Part shown: one piece after another, positions 34,641-43,017 of the stretch
Layout: each line of letters opens with the position of its first letter
How positions within the stretch are numbered: the first letter of the stretch is position 1
Assembly: GCA_913055685.1 (NCBI GenBank)
Contig: CAJXKC010000002.1
Coordinates: forward strand, 770,920-834,919
DNA from: an uncultured Flavobacteriales bacterium
GTDB lineage: Bacteria; Bacteroidota; Bacteroidia; Flavobacteriales; Schleiferiaceae
DNA: 64,000 bases
Direction of reading: 5' to 3'
The notes under the pieces: model-generated
Told to the model about the DNA's origin: nothing
Databases searched by the model: none
Seen by the model: the letters and a program-made list of their open reading frames with translations, nothing else
Made by a program: the position numbers and the translations under genes

Positions 34641-36109
34641 TTAAATCCTTTCGTCGGCATTTTCTCTTCGCTAGGCTTAAACAGTTTTGTTTCAAAAGCT
34701 AAGGTATCGAGTTGAAGCCTTACCCTCAGCCAATCCGAAATTTTAGCACTTTCTGCATGTAAACCTTGGGTATCTGGGGTAGCCCATTTTAACTTGGCAA
34801 TCATTAAAGTGTCCATTTCCCCACGATGGTATTCAACCATTCTTGCCATGGAAAGGGAGTATAATCGAGGGTGCATTACCTTTAACTCGCGACTTAGTTG
34901 TTCCAGGGGCAAGTGCAGAGAACGTTCTTTAGACAATGCATTCTGCAAATTAGCGATTGCAACATTTTTATCTTGGAGCTCAAGCTGACTCTTGGAGAAA
35001 ACATCTACCAATTTATTAACCTCATCCGAGTTCATCTGTTCCAAATTCTGAGGTTGTACTACCTTAATTCTAGCTCCCTCAAGGCTGTACAAACCCAGTT
35101 TAGAGCGCCATGAGTCAATAACACTATTGGGAATCGGTTCTCCGAAAAAGACGAGGTTTATTTCTACCTCCTTCCCTTCGGCTCTTCTAATTTCTTTCTT
35201 TACCAGCTCAGCCCCTTCGAAATAGACATTCTCGGCAATAAATGAGTCTACCCGCCGATTGAAGTAAGATTCGGTCACCACATTGTAAAAGGTGTAGGCA
35301 CTCGGAATCATTATTATAAACAAAACCATTACCAGATATCGACGTGCACGTTTCGCTCTAGCAGGGTCAACGAAATCTTTAATTGGAAACTTTAAAAAGC
35401 GGACAATCACGAAAGTGGCCAGGCTAATAAAGATGGAATTGATTAGGAATAAGTAAAAAGCACCTAAGAAGAAAGACCATTCGCCATTGGCTATGCCGTA
35501 ACCAGCAGTACATAGCGGAGGCATCAAAGCTGTGGCGATGGCTACTCCAGGTACCACATTGGATTTAATCTTTCGGTTGGCCGCTAAAATCCCTGCTAAA
35601 CCACCTATGAAGGCAACGAAAACATCCAGTAAGGTTGGTCGAACTCTTGCTAATAGTTCAGACTGAGCATCTTCCAAGGGGGTTAATACAAAATATAAGG
35701 TACTGGTAATAATACTCACCGTAAACATGATGGCGAAGTTTCGGAGTGAGCGTTTCATAGTTGCCCAATCATTAATTCCCAAACTAAGCCCTACCCCTAA
35801 AATTGGACCCATTAATGGAGAAATAAGCATAGCGCCAATAACCACCGCTCCGGAGTTCACGTTTAATCCGATAGAGGCAATTAGGATACTAAAGATCAGA
35901 ATCCAAACATTATAGCCCTGGAAATCAATATCATTCTTAATAGACTCAATGGTCTCCTGCGGCTTAGCATTACCCTGAATCTGCAGAGTTTTAGTGAGAA
36001 AAATCCGCATAGACCTTAAAGAAATGGCTAAGTAATTCTCATGATTACTCTGCCCCTGGTTTTGCTCTTTACCAGACTTTGAACCCGATTGATTCGCTTT
36101 ACTTTCCAT
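34637..36109 (-). CDS. DUF389 membrane protein
   Basis: A 490-residue membrane protein. The N-terminal cytosolic part leads into five or six helices containing the conserved DUF389 core NSGAVVIGAMLISPLMGPIL and G-V-A-I-A-T-A-L-M-P-P-L-C-T-A-G-Y-G. The C-terminal 200 residues are soluble, with a coiled coil (Q-L-E-L-Q-D-K-N-V-A-I-A-N-L-Q-N-A-L). Some relatives are labelled TIGR00341 family. Physiological role unknown; the proline- and glycine-rich core suggests a transporter or channel. Start ATG 36107-36109; arsC-like and trmH genes upstream are in the same orientation. Confidence 0.88.
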   Translation of the reverse strand: MESKANQSGSKSGKEQNQGQSNHENYLAISLRSMRIFLTKTLQIQGNAKPQETIESIKNDIDFQGYNVWILIFSILIASIGLNVNSGAVVIGAMLISPLMGPILGVGLSLGINDWATMKRSLRNFAIMFTVSIITSTLYFVLTPLEDAQSELLARVRPTLLDVFVAFIGGLAGILAANRKIKSNVVPGVAIATALMPPLCTAGYGIANGEWSFFLGAFYLFLINSIFISLATFVIVRFLKFPIKDFVDPARAKRARRYLVMVLFIIMIPSAYTFYNVVTESYFNRRVDSFIAENVYFEGAELVKKEIRRAEGKEVEINLVFFGEPIPNSVIDSWRSKLGLYSLEGARIKVVQPQNLEQMNSDEVNKLVDVFSKSQLELQDKNVAIANLQNALSKERSLHLPLEQLSRELKVMHPRLYSLSMARMVEYHRGEMDTLMIAKLKWATPDTQGLHAESAKISDWLRVRLQLDTLAFETKLFKPSEEKMPTKGFN

Positions 36110-36132
36110 ACTGAAATGTAGCTAATAAATGA

Positions 36133-36489
36133 CTAAAGGCCTTTGAGGTAAGTTATCAAAGCCTCGCTATTGGCCTTGGAATTACCAATGAAAATACGAT
36201 CGCCAATAAGGACAATCGGGCGAGCTAAGAAGCTATAATGCTCCAGTAAAAGAGATTTGAAGTCTGCTTCCTTAAGATCTTTAGCCTTTAAGCCTCGTTC
36301 CCTTAGGAGTCGTGCACGCTTATTAAAAAGTGATTCATAGGATCTAGTTCGGACATAAAGCTCCTGTAGGTCATTAGCATTTATTGGATCCTTTTTTAGG
36401 TCGATTTTCTGAAAGGAGTCATCTAGTTTCCAGTCTTTTAACAAACGTTTACAGGTGTCACAAGTACTTAAGTAATAAAGCTTTCTCAT
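36133..36489 (-). CDS. ArsC/Spx-like thioredoxin-fold protein
   Basis: A 118-residue arsenate-reductase family protein. The redox motif C-D-T-C-K (residues 10-14, STCDTCKRLL) is a C-x-x-C, unlike classical ArsC with a single Cys, and R-P-I-V-L-I-G-D-R at about 91-99 is the P-I-V-x-x-x-x-R loop that in ArsC carries the oxyanion Arg. Bacteroidota genomes carry many such ArsC family proteins without any ars operon, and no arsenic genes are nearby. A redox or Spx-like role is equally possible. Four-base overlap with trmH. Confidence 0.82.
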   Translation of the reverse strand: MRKLYYLSTCDTCKRLLKDWKLDDSFQKIDLKKDPINANDLQELYVRTRSYESLFNKRARLLRERGLKAKDLKEADFKSLLLEHYSFLARPIVLIGDRIFIGNSKANSEALITYLKGL

Positions 36490-37178
36490 TTTGATTTACT
36501 TAACCAGTCTTCTTCAATTTTTCGTTTTATCGGCCCAGCAGAATCACCGAGCCGTTTCATTACCCAATCCAATTCCAATTCTATTCGTTCTTCTTCGCTT
36601 AGCTGATAGGGGAAATCTGAAGCACGCATGACGGCGTTAATCCGGTTCAAAATTAAGGCAGCTGCTACCGAAACATTAAAACTCTGGGTAAAACCATATT
36701 GGGGAATTCGTATCCGATGTTTTGCTGCGGCTTTCGCTTGCGGAGAAACCCCTTCCCATTCCGAGCCCATGAGCAATGCAATAGGTTCGCCTTGGTAGCT
36801 AAAATCTTCTAGCGCAGTTTCGCCTTCGGGATCAGCTACCATCAATTGATAACCTTGGGTATTGAGGCTTTCTAAGCAGTGATCTAAATTATTCTCATCT
36901 CTTTCCTGATAACGGAAGAGACTAACCCATTTTGTAGATCCTTTGGCAATGGCCTTTGCCAAACGCGCCTCATACTTCTGGCTCACCAAATGAACATCTT
37001 GAATTCCCAAAATATCAGCGGTTCGAAGAAGAGCCCCAATATTATGTTCCTGACGAATATCCTCTAAAACCAAACAGAGTTTGCGACTGCGTTGTGAGGC
37101 TACTTCCTCGATACGCTGTACACGTTCGACGGTAAGATGTTTTTTTAATTCCTTTAAAAGCTCCTTTGAGGGTATCAA
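36486..37178 (-). CDS. TrmH-type tRNA/rRNA 2'-O-methyltransferase (SPOUT)
   Basis: A 230-residue SpoU/TrmH methyltransferase, probably for Gm18 in tRNA. Motifs: ILEDIRQEHNIGALLRTA-like segment (LVLEDIRQEHNIGALLRTAD, about 35-54), the knot pieces ALLMGSEWEGVS and I-R-I-P-Q-Y-G-F-T-Q-S-F-N-V-S-V-A-A-A, which hold the three trefoil-knot motifs. The start at 37178 gives MIPSKELLKEL. RNA target is a family-level assignment; TrmH is the best fit by the C-terminal sequence DFPYQLSEEERIELELDWV. Confidence 0.9.
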   Translation of the reverse strand: MIPSKELLKELKKHLTVERVQRIEEVASQRSRKLCLVLEDIRQEHNIGALLRTADILGIQDVHLVSQKYEARLAKAIAKGSTKWVSLFRYQERDENNLDHCLESLNTQGYQLMVADPEGETALEDFSYQGEPIALLMGSEWEGVSPQAKAAAKHRIRIPQYGFTQSFNVSVAAALILNRINAVMRASDFPYQLSEEERIELELDWVMKRLGDSAGPIKRKIEEDWLSKSK

Positions 37179-37179
37179 A

Positions 37180-38838
37180 CTAGAATAAACCGCTTATGTT
37201 TCCGTCCGAGTCAATGTCAATTCTAAGGGCGGCCGGACTTTTAGGAAGTCCTGGCATGCGCATAATGTTTCCGGAAAGAGGCACTACAAACCCTGCCCCT
37301 GCCGCAATCTCAATTCCTCTCACATTAAACTCGAAGCCCTCTGGCTTACCCAATAATTTAGGGTTATCACTTAAGGAACTTTGCGTCTTGGCAATACAAA
37401 TTGGTGCTTGGTCCATTCCAATAGCACTAATACGCTTTAAATCCCTTTCCGCCGTAGCGGTATAAGAAACCGATTTAGCACCGTACACCTCCCTGGCTAA
37501 GGTTTCGATTTTCTCCTTTATACTCATATCCAAACTATATAAGAATCGGAAATCATTTTCCTCCTCTTCGATAGTTTCCAATAATGCTTTAGCTAGATCT
37601 ACTGCTCCGGCACCGCCGTCTGACCAAGCGGTAGAGGCCACCGCTTTAATTCCTAAATCTGCGCAAGCGTCAATAATGGCCTGCACTTCTTCATCGCTAT
37701 CGCTTTCGAAACGGTTGACCGCAACGACTGCTGGTAAGCCAAATTTTTGGGCGTTCTCCAGATGCTTTTTAAGGTTCTCTGCCCCCTTAGCAACTGCATC
37801 GGCATTGGTTTCCCCTAAATCCGCTAAGGCCACACCACCATGGTATTTTAATGCTCTAACCGTAGCTACTAATACCACCGCTTCAGGAACTAATTGTGCC
37901 GCACGGCATTTAAGATCTAAAAACTTCTCTCCCCCCAAATCAAAGCCAAAGCCTGCCTCGGTAACCGCATAGTCGGCTAGGCGCAAGCCCATTTTTGTGG
38001 CAATAATGGTGTTAGTTCCCTGGGCTATATTCGCAAAAGGCCCACCATGCAAAAGCACCGGGTTTCCTTCTAAAGTCTGAACCAAATTAGGTTTAATCGC
38101 GTCCTTCTGAAGAGCGGTCATGGCCCCTTCTGCACCAATGTCTCGTGCATAAACTGCCTTATTATCAAAACTAAAGCCTACCAGAATATTACCTAATCGC
38201 TTCTTTAAGTCGTTTAAATCCAAAGACATACACAATATCGCCATAATCTCTGAAGCAGCGGTAATATCAAATCCGCTTTCCCTTGGCATGCCGTGGGTCT
38301 TACCTCCTAAACCGACATTCACAAAGCGGAGCGCACGGTCATTTAAATCTACCACCCGTTTCCAAAGGATAGAACGTGGATCAAGACGAGGTTCTAATTG
38401 AAAATGGATATGGTTATCAATGAGTGCCGAAAGGAGATTATGGGCTTTTTCAATAGCCGCGAAATCACCGGTAAAGTGAAGGTTTATGTCCTCCATCGGC
38501 ACTACCTGCGAATGCCCACCACCAGTGGCTCCCCCTTTTATTCCGAAAACCGGACCCAAGGAAGGTTCTCTTAAAACGGCAATAGACTGCTTTTTCAACT
38601 TGCATAGCGCATCGTGTAAACCAATACTTACTGTTGTCTTTCCTTCTCCGGCCGGAGTAGGTGAAATGGCGGAGACTAGAATTAATTTCCCTTGGGCTTT
38701 ATCATGGCCCGTGTTTAAAGGCAGTTTAGCTTTATAATTACCATAAAGCTCTAAATCTTCTGTCTTCAAATTCAACTTTTGAGCGATGACGCTAATAGGT
38801 TTAGCTTGGTACTTTTTGGCGATATCAAGGTCGGTCAT
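37180..38838 (-). CDS. fhs: Formate--tetrahydrofolate ligase
   Basis: Makes 10-formyl-tetrahydrofolate from formate, ATP and tetrahydrofolate. The ATP loop TPAGEGKTTVSIGL is near residue 55, followed by R-E-P-S-L-G-P-V-F-G-I-K-G-G-A-T-G-G-G, then N-L-H-F-T-G-D-F and the central P-V-L-L-H-G-G-P-F-A-N-I-A-Q-G. I start at ATG 38838 (MTDLDIAKKYQAKPISVIAQ), because a frame beginning at TTG 38895 would overlap the divergent gene's promoter region. About 552 residues, normal length. It supplies formyl groups to purine synthesis, so the PurH reaction in this window could use its product. Confidence 0.95.
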   Translation of the reverse strand: MTDLDIAKKYQAKPISVIAQKLNLKTEDLELYGNYKAKLPLNTGHDKAQGKLILVSAISPTPAGEGKTTVSIGLHDALCKLKKQSIAVLREPSLGPVFGIKGGATGGGHSQVVPMEDINLHFTGDFAAIEKAHNLLSALIDNHIHFQLEPRLDPRSILWKRVVDLNDRALRFVNVGLGGKTHGMPRESGFDITAASEIMAILCMSLDLNDLKKRLGNILVGFSFDNKAVYARDIGAEGAMTALQKDAIKPNLVQTLEGNPVLLHGGPFANIAQGTNTIIATKMGLRLADYAVTEAGFGFDLGGEKFLDLKCRAAQLVPEAVVLVATVRALKYHGGVALADLGETNADAVAKGAENLKKHLENAQKFGLPAVVAVNRFESDSDEEVQAIIDACADLGIKAVASTAWSDGGAGAVDLAKALLETIEEEENDFRFLYSLDMSIKEKIETLAREVYGAKSVSYTATAERDLKRISAIGMDQAPICIAKTQSSLSDNPKLLGKPEGFEFNVRGIEIAAGAGFVVPLSGNIMRMPGLPKSPAALRIDIDSDGNISGLF

Positions 38839-38919
38839 GGAGATATATTTTTTAGATACCTTTAAGGCTAATTGTGTAGCCAAGTTAAGCCTCAAAAGGA
38901 AGATTATCTAAAACTGCTT

Positions 38920-39519
38920 ATGTTTTTTTCAAACAAGTTCCTAAATAGAATTATCCTAAGTTTTGCTCTTTTAGTAAGCCTAAGTTTCAGCTCAAAGCAA
39001 AATAGCAATAGCTACGATAGAGCGACTTTTATCGCTGATTTTAAGGAGGCCAGTCTGCTTGTACGACTCCAAGATAAATCCCTCAGCATAAAGACCTTAG
39101 AGGAGAGGGGTCTACTGAAAGAAGCGGAGCAAATGCGACAAGTTCAGTACCAAGAAAATCGTGAGATTTTGCTTTCCTTCAAGCAAACCTTTGACTTTTG
39201 TCCGGTCTTGTTTTTTTACAGCTCTTCCAGTGATTCAATTCGCAAAGGACACTATGAAGGTCTATTATTTAATTCGGAGCAAGAAAGAGTCAGTCTCCAA
39301 ACATCCAAGGTTTTCATTGCCGAATTTTCAGAAACTGAGGAATTGGGTATCGACGGATTAATTGTGAAAGATCATCAAATGCTGCCTTTACCAGAGCACT
39401 TGCCTTATTTTGAACGGCGCTATGTACTATTGGGATTAATTGAACGCTCTAAAGCGCGAATGGTCGAAGCCTATAATCACAAGCTTCAAGAATATTGGCG
39501 CATGCAAAGTAAAAACTAA
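38920..39519 (+). CDS. Uncharacterised exported protein
   Basis: From the ATG at 38920 there is a 199-residue protein with an N-terminal hydrophobic stretch (NRIILSFALLVSLSFSSKQN) that fits a signal peptide or anchor. The rest is mixed helix and strand, with Y-D-R-A-T-F-I-A-D-F-K-E-A-S and D-F-C-P-V-L-F-F-Y-S. An earlier TTG start at 38872 would add 16 residues and overlap nothing; the ATG is preferred because the hydrophobic region then sits at the N-terminus. I recall similar Bacteroidota proteins with no function. It overlaps the DUF6745 gene by four bases at the stops (CTAA). Confidence 0.75.
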   Translation: MFFSNKFLNRIILSFALLVSLSFSSKQNSNSYDRATFIADFKEASLLVRLQDKSLSIKTLEERGLLKEAEQMRQVQYQENREILLSFKQTFDFCPVLFFYSSSSDSIRKGHYEGLLFNSEQERVSLQTSKVFIAEFSETEELGIDGLIVKDHQMLPLPEHLPYFERRYVLLGLIERSKARMVEAYNHKLQEYWRMQSKN

Positions 39520-40592
39520 AGCTCGGTTTCCGGCTTATACTCCTCTTTTGTCTTTCCGAAAGTCCAAGCGACGGCCTCCCAAACATTCCTTATTTGAGGC
39601 GGAACGCTCAAGAAATATTTACGACCGGTACTGGGACAAGTAACTTCAGCGAAGTGGAGGTGTTCTTTGGCAATATTGTCCAGCTCTTTGGAGCGATATA
39701 AAAATTGCATATTCCCCTGCAGGTCCAAGTCCTCGTCTATTTTCTCTAAATCAAATAATTGCGAAAACCTTTCAGAGCCAAGCTTTTCTTGAAAGCACCG
39801 TCTCACTTCTGCATTTCTAACTGAGATAAAATCATTCCTAGAAATATGATTGGGAGCTTCAATTAACTTTCTTGGAACTTCGGTCCCATTCCAATGGAAA
39901 AGCTGAAAATGCTCATTCCATGCAAGGCTTGGCTCATCCTCTCCGTGCAATTCTAAATTCTCAGGGTTAAAATTAACCGTGCGTGGTAAGGGACACCAAA
40001 GAACCAGGTTTTCAAAATTATAGCAGTACATTAAACCTGCGTCGATAACTTCAAAAAGTGCCTTCGCATGAGGAATATCGGCTAAACGTCCTTGGTAGTG
40101 AAGCAACCATTTTAAATCAAAATAGTGTGGATGATGAGCAAACAACTCCACCTTCTCACCTATCTCCCCCAAGTGCTTAGACAACTTAGATTGAACGGCA
40201 CCTTCAAGCTTGGCAAATACAGGCTTTAATCGATTATGCAAGGCCATTAAGCCTTCCTCCTTAGCAAAAGCAAGCTTAAGGGCCCTAGCCGCATTATCAC
40301 TAATCTCATTCCAAATTTGACGATTTAAACGGGGCCCAGCCGTTTCCTCTTTTAAAAAGGTGTTAAGAGCTTCAAAAGATTCATTTTTAATCTTTAGAGT
40401 TTGGGGCTTACGCAGAACCTGTTTTACGGCTAATTGCAGTTGTAAGGGAGTTTCGAAACATATTACTTTTGGTTCCGACAACTTTAATTGACGATAAAAG
40501 AAGAGCATCCCTTGTTCAACCTTTACACGATGAGGGAAACCGAAATTGGCATCACGCTCCAGCAAGGTTTTATATTCAAGGGCTAAACTCAT
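39516..40592 (-). CDS. DUF6745 domain protein
   Basis: A 358-residue soluble protein. The C-terminal part (about 215-345) closely resembles DUF6745 sequences from actinobacteria and cyanobacteria: L-H-G-E-D-E-P-S-L-A-W, L-F-H-W-N-G-T-E-V-P, N-A-E-V-R-R, then K-Y-F-L-S-V-P-P-Q and a final A-V-A-W-T-F-G. The N-terminal helical region has fewer landmarks. The family has no known function. The 114-residue gene directly upstream overlaps it by one base, and those two families are, to my memory, also neighbours in distant bacteria. It is the last gene of a four-gene minus-strand unit. Recognition of the family is from memory and not verified by search. Confidence 0.78.
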   Translation of the reverse strand: MSLALEYKTLLERDANFGFPHRVKVEQGMLFFYRQLKLSEPKVICFETPLQLQLAVKQVLRKPQTLKIKNESFEALNTFLKEETAGPRLNRQIWNEISDNAARALKLAFAKEEGLMALHNRLKPVFAKLEGAVQSKLSKHLGEIGEKVELFAHHPHYFDLKWLLHYQGRLADIPHAKALFEVIDAGLMYCYNFENLVLWCPLPRTVNFNPENLELHGEDEPSLAWNEHFQLFHWNGTEVPRKLIEAPNHISRNDFISVRNAEVRRCFQEKLGSERFSQLFDLEKIDEDLDLQGNMQFLYRSKELDNIAKEHLHFAEVTCPSTGRKYFLSVPPQIRNVWEAVAWTFGKTKEEYKPETEL

Positions 40593-40936
40593 CAGTCTCT
40601 TATTATCTCAATAATTTTCGCATAAGGGTTGTATTCCCTTTGCCGCGTTACTCTGTACTTGCCCGGTGGGAGCCTTAAATCGGCATGTTCACCGGTTGCT
40701 TGATTTGTTATAATATGCAGGTGCTTCAAAACGGCTTCCTGCTTAATATTTAAAAAGTGACTAGTCAGGTTTTCTGGACCAAAATCCTCGTTTGTATAAA
40801 CCTGAGCTTCTCCAACAATAAAATGTCCGTGATATCTCCCCTCTCCTTTTACTAGCAGTCGATTCTTCGTTTCATTGAGAGAAGTTTGTTTGAAATCATC
40901 GACCCTTTCAATCAATACGTCTCCTTGCCTCCACAT
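40592..40936 (-). CDS. Uncharacterised RQGDV-type small protein, partner of DUF6745
   Basis: A 114-residue soluble protein. R-Q-G-D-V (3-7), G-E-G-R-Y-H-G-H (31-38) and the C-terminal G-E-H-A-D-L-R-L-P-P-G-K-Y-R-V (82-96) followed by T-R-Q-R-E-Y-N-P are conserved-looking. Actinobacterial and cyanobacterial proteins that I recall contain the same order RQGDV, a G-x-x-T-G-H-A-H and L-P-P-G-x-Y-x-V-x-x-Q-R-E-Y-x-P, also beside DUF6745. The small all-beta shape and paired His residues could form a metal or ligand site, which is inference. Function unknown. Overlaps the DUF6745 gene by one base. Confidence 0.75.
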   Translation of the reverse strand: MWRQGDVLIERVDDFKQTSLNETKNRLLVKGEGRYHGHFIVGEAQVYTNEDFGPENLTSHFLNIKQEAVLKHLHIITNQATGEHADLRLPPGKYRVTRQREYNPYAKIIEIIRD

Positions 40937-40941
40937 GCTAT

Positions 40942-41304
40942 CTAAACTTGCTTTTTCTCAAAAGGTTCGTTACCGAAAAAATAAAATAGAAAACTACCTA
41001 AGATATAAGCTAAAACATCCCAAGGGTCCGCATAATGTCGGGCATCAAAAAAGGGAAAAACTAGTTCAAATAACAAGCTGTACCAAAATACAAAAATGAG
41101 CAGGTGAATGGGCCGATGTTGATAAGTTTGATCGGCGGGAAAAATAAATTGGAAAAAATATAGGGATAAGCCCAAAACTATGATAGGCGCCAGGAGGTCA
41201 TCCAGATAGGCATGAACTAGCGGAATGCTGTACCACTTCTCAATAATCTGATGCAGCGTAAACAAAACGCTAGCCAACCAAAAAATCAAGCTAAAGCGAC
41301 GCAT
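40942..41304 (-). CDS. Small polytopic membrane protein
   Basis: A 120-residue protein with four hydrophobic helices (about 5-20, 38-55, 67-85 and 97-112). The D-D-L-L-A-P-I-I-V-L-G motif (about 35-45) and the segment H-Y-A-D-P-W-D-V-L-A-Y-I-L-G (about 90-103) resemble small Bacteroidota proteins that databases call magnesium citrate secondary transporter, a name I believe has no experimental support. Lies between the zinc-ribbon gene (two-base gap) and the RQGDV gene (five-base gap). Function unknown. Confidence 0.68.
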   Translation of the reverse strand: MRRFSLIFWLASVLFTLHQIIEKWYSIPLVHAYLDDLLAPIIVLGLSLYFFQFIFPADQTYQHRPIHLLIFVFWYSLLFELVFPFFDARHYADPWDVLAYILGSFLFYFFGNEPFEKKQV

Positions 41305-41306
41305 AC

Positions 41307-41576
41307 TTAATGAACAGTGCTACTGGCCATAGCCGCAATCATGCTAATAATGCTAAAGAAAATGAGCTGTAAAAACCTTAAGACCCTCAAGAAACCTTTC
41401 TTTATAAAAGGCGTATCCGGATCAATCTTTAACAAAGGCATTCCCCTTAACTCTATCTGTTCGCGCTCTTCGATCTCGGTGAGATGTCGATCATTTAAAC
41501 GCTTTCCGCAGTAGTTACAGTCGACCAAATTACCATTGGTCCAAAAACCACAATGTTCGCATTTAATTTCTTTCAC
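41307..41576 (-). CDS. Zinc-ribbon membrane-anchored small protein
   Basis: An 89-residue protein with an N-terminal zinc ribbon, C-E-H-C (residues 6-9) and C-N-Y-C (20-23), a charged middle section and one C-terminal membrane helix (about 62-84). The same arrangement (ribbon, E-E-R-E-Q, single helix) is common among uncharacterised Bacteroidota proteins. First gene of the unit running to 39516; no clear promoter element was found upstream. Function unknown. Confidence 0.72.
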   Translation of the reverse strand: MKEIKCEHCGFWTNGNLVDCNYCGKRLNDRHLTEIEEREQIELRGMPLLKIDPDTPFIKKGFLRVLRFLQLIFFSIISMIAAMASSTVH

Positions 41577-41641
41577 TTTAAATATCTTTTAAGAGCTCAG
41601 ACACAACAAAGAAAAGAAACTATGGTTAGGAAAGAGGCTCG

Positions 41642-41649
41642 TATATTTG
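41642..41649 (+). promoter_or_regulatory. Bacteroidota-type -7 element; decides the start of mvaA
   Basis: TATATTTG, an exact TAnnTTTG match. A TTG at 41647 that would extend the reading frame by seven codons lies inside this element, so the gene should start at the ATG at 41668, 18 bases downstream. Confidence 0.55.
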
Positions 41650-41667
41650 AAAATTAATTTAAGCGGC

Positions 41668-43017
41668 ATGACCCAACCCATAAAAGGTTTTTCTAAACTT
41701 AGCAAAGAAGCCAAAATTGAATGGCTTACTGATCAATATTTCGACAATAGCGAAGCAGCCATTGAGCTTCTTAAAAGTTATTGGCATCAAGACCCTAAAA
41801 CTCAAAAGCTTCACGATGAGTTTATAGAAAACACCTTAAGCAATTACTATATGCCTTTTGGCGTGGCTCCTAACTTTCTGATTGACGGTCACCTATATAG
41901 TATCCCAATGGCCATAGAAGAAAGCTCGGTGGTAGCCGCCGCGGCCAAGAGTGCGAGCTACTGGATGGAAAGAGGCGGTTTTAAAACCTCTATTATTTCC
42001 ACCAAAAAGGTTGGGCACGTACATTTCATTTACAAAGGAAGTGCTGAAAAGCTGGAAAGCTTCTTCAAAAAAGTAGAACCAAAACTTTATGCCGATACGG
42101 AGTCTATCACCGCCAATATGAGGGCAAGAGGTGGTGGAATTCAGTCTATAAAGTTGATCAATAAAACAAAAGACCTCGAGGATTACTGGCAAATTGAAGC
42201 GCTTTTCGATACTCGCGATTCGATGGGCGCGAATTTTATCAATTCGTGCTTAGAACAGTTTTCCCAAAGCCTACAAAGGGAAATAAAGTTAGAGGACAGC
42301 TTTAGCGAGGAAGAGAGGAACATTCAAGTGGTAATGTGTATTTTATCCAACTACACTCCCGAATGTATTGTAAGGGCCGAGGTTTCTTGTCCTATTAGCG
42401 AGCTCAATGGAGATCAAGGTATTAGCCCCGAAGAATTCGCCTTTAAATTTGAACGGGCGGTAAAAATTGCACAGATTGAGCCCTACCGTGCTACCACCCA
42501 CAATAAAGGCATCATGAATGGGGTTGATGCGGTAATTATTGCTACCGGAAACGATTTTAGGGCAGTAGAGGCGGCCTGTCACACCTATGCTTCCAGAGAT
42601 GGTCAATACCGGTCTTTAACCCATTGTGAAGTAAAAGACGGACAATTTCGTTTTTGGATTGAAATACCTTTGGCCTTAGGAACAGTTGGCGGTTTAACCC
42701 GTCTTCACCCCATGGTTAAATTCTCTTTAGAATTACTTCAGAACCCCAATGCCGAAGAATTAATGAGCATCGTCGCTAGTAGTGGACTGGCCCAAAATTT
42801 TGCCGCTTTAAGAGCCCTCACCACTACAGGGATTCAGAAGGGGCATATGAAGATGCATCTACTCAATATCCTCAATCAATTAGAAGCGACCGAAGAAGAG
42901 AAAGAAGAGATTGTATCCTTCTTTAAGGATAAAGTGGTTTCCCATAGTGCTGCGGTAAACAAATTCTGTGAATTAAGGGGAATTGAAAACCCCGAGAAGG
43001 TGAAGAAAGACCAATAA
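41668..43017 (+). CDS. mvaA: Hydroxymethylglutaryl-CoA reductase, class II type
   Basis: Converts HMG-CoA to mevalonate, the committed step of the mevalonate route to isoprenoids in this group. The sequence from the ATG at 41668 (449 residues) shows E-N-T-L (class II E-N-x-I-G position), M-A-I-E-E-S-S-V-V-A-A-A with the catalytic Glu, K-G-I-M-N-G-V-D-A-V-I-I-A-T-G-N-D with the catalytic Lys and Asp, and a C-terminal G-H-M-K-M-H with the catalytic His. The class II (degradative-type) form is usual in Bacteroidota, where it works biosynthetically. Overlaps the GHMP kinase by one base (TAATG). Confidence 0.93.
   Translation: MTQPIKGFSKLSKEAKIEWLTDQYFDNSEAAIELLKSYWHQDPKTQKLHDEFIENTLSNYYMPFGVAPNFLIDGHLYSIPMAIEESSVVAAAAKSASYWMERGGFKTSIISTKKVGHVHFIYKGSAEKLESFFKKVEPKLYADTESITANMRARGGGIQSIKLINKTKDLEDYWQIEALFDTRDSMGANFINSCLEQFSQSLQREIKLEDSFSEEERNIQVVMCILSNYTPECIVRAEVSCPISELNGDQGISPEEFAFKFERAVKIAQIEPYRATTHNKGIMNGVDAVIIATGNDFRAVEAACHTYASRDGQYRSLTHCEVKDGQFRFWIEIPLALGTVGGLTRLHPMVKFSLELLQNPNAEELMSIVASSGLAQNFAALRALTTTGIQKGHMKMHLLNILNQLEATEEEKEEIVSFFKDKVVSHSAAVNKFCELRGIENPEKVKKDQ

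Noticed and set aside
38839..38919. Longer N-termini for fhs (to 38895) and the divergent exported protein (from 38872)
   Set aside because: Both would start with TTG and overlap each other; the ATG starts at 38838 and 38920 leave a normal intergenic gap.
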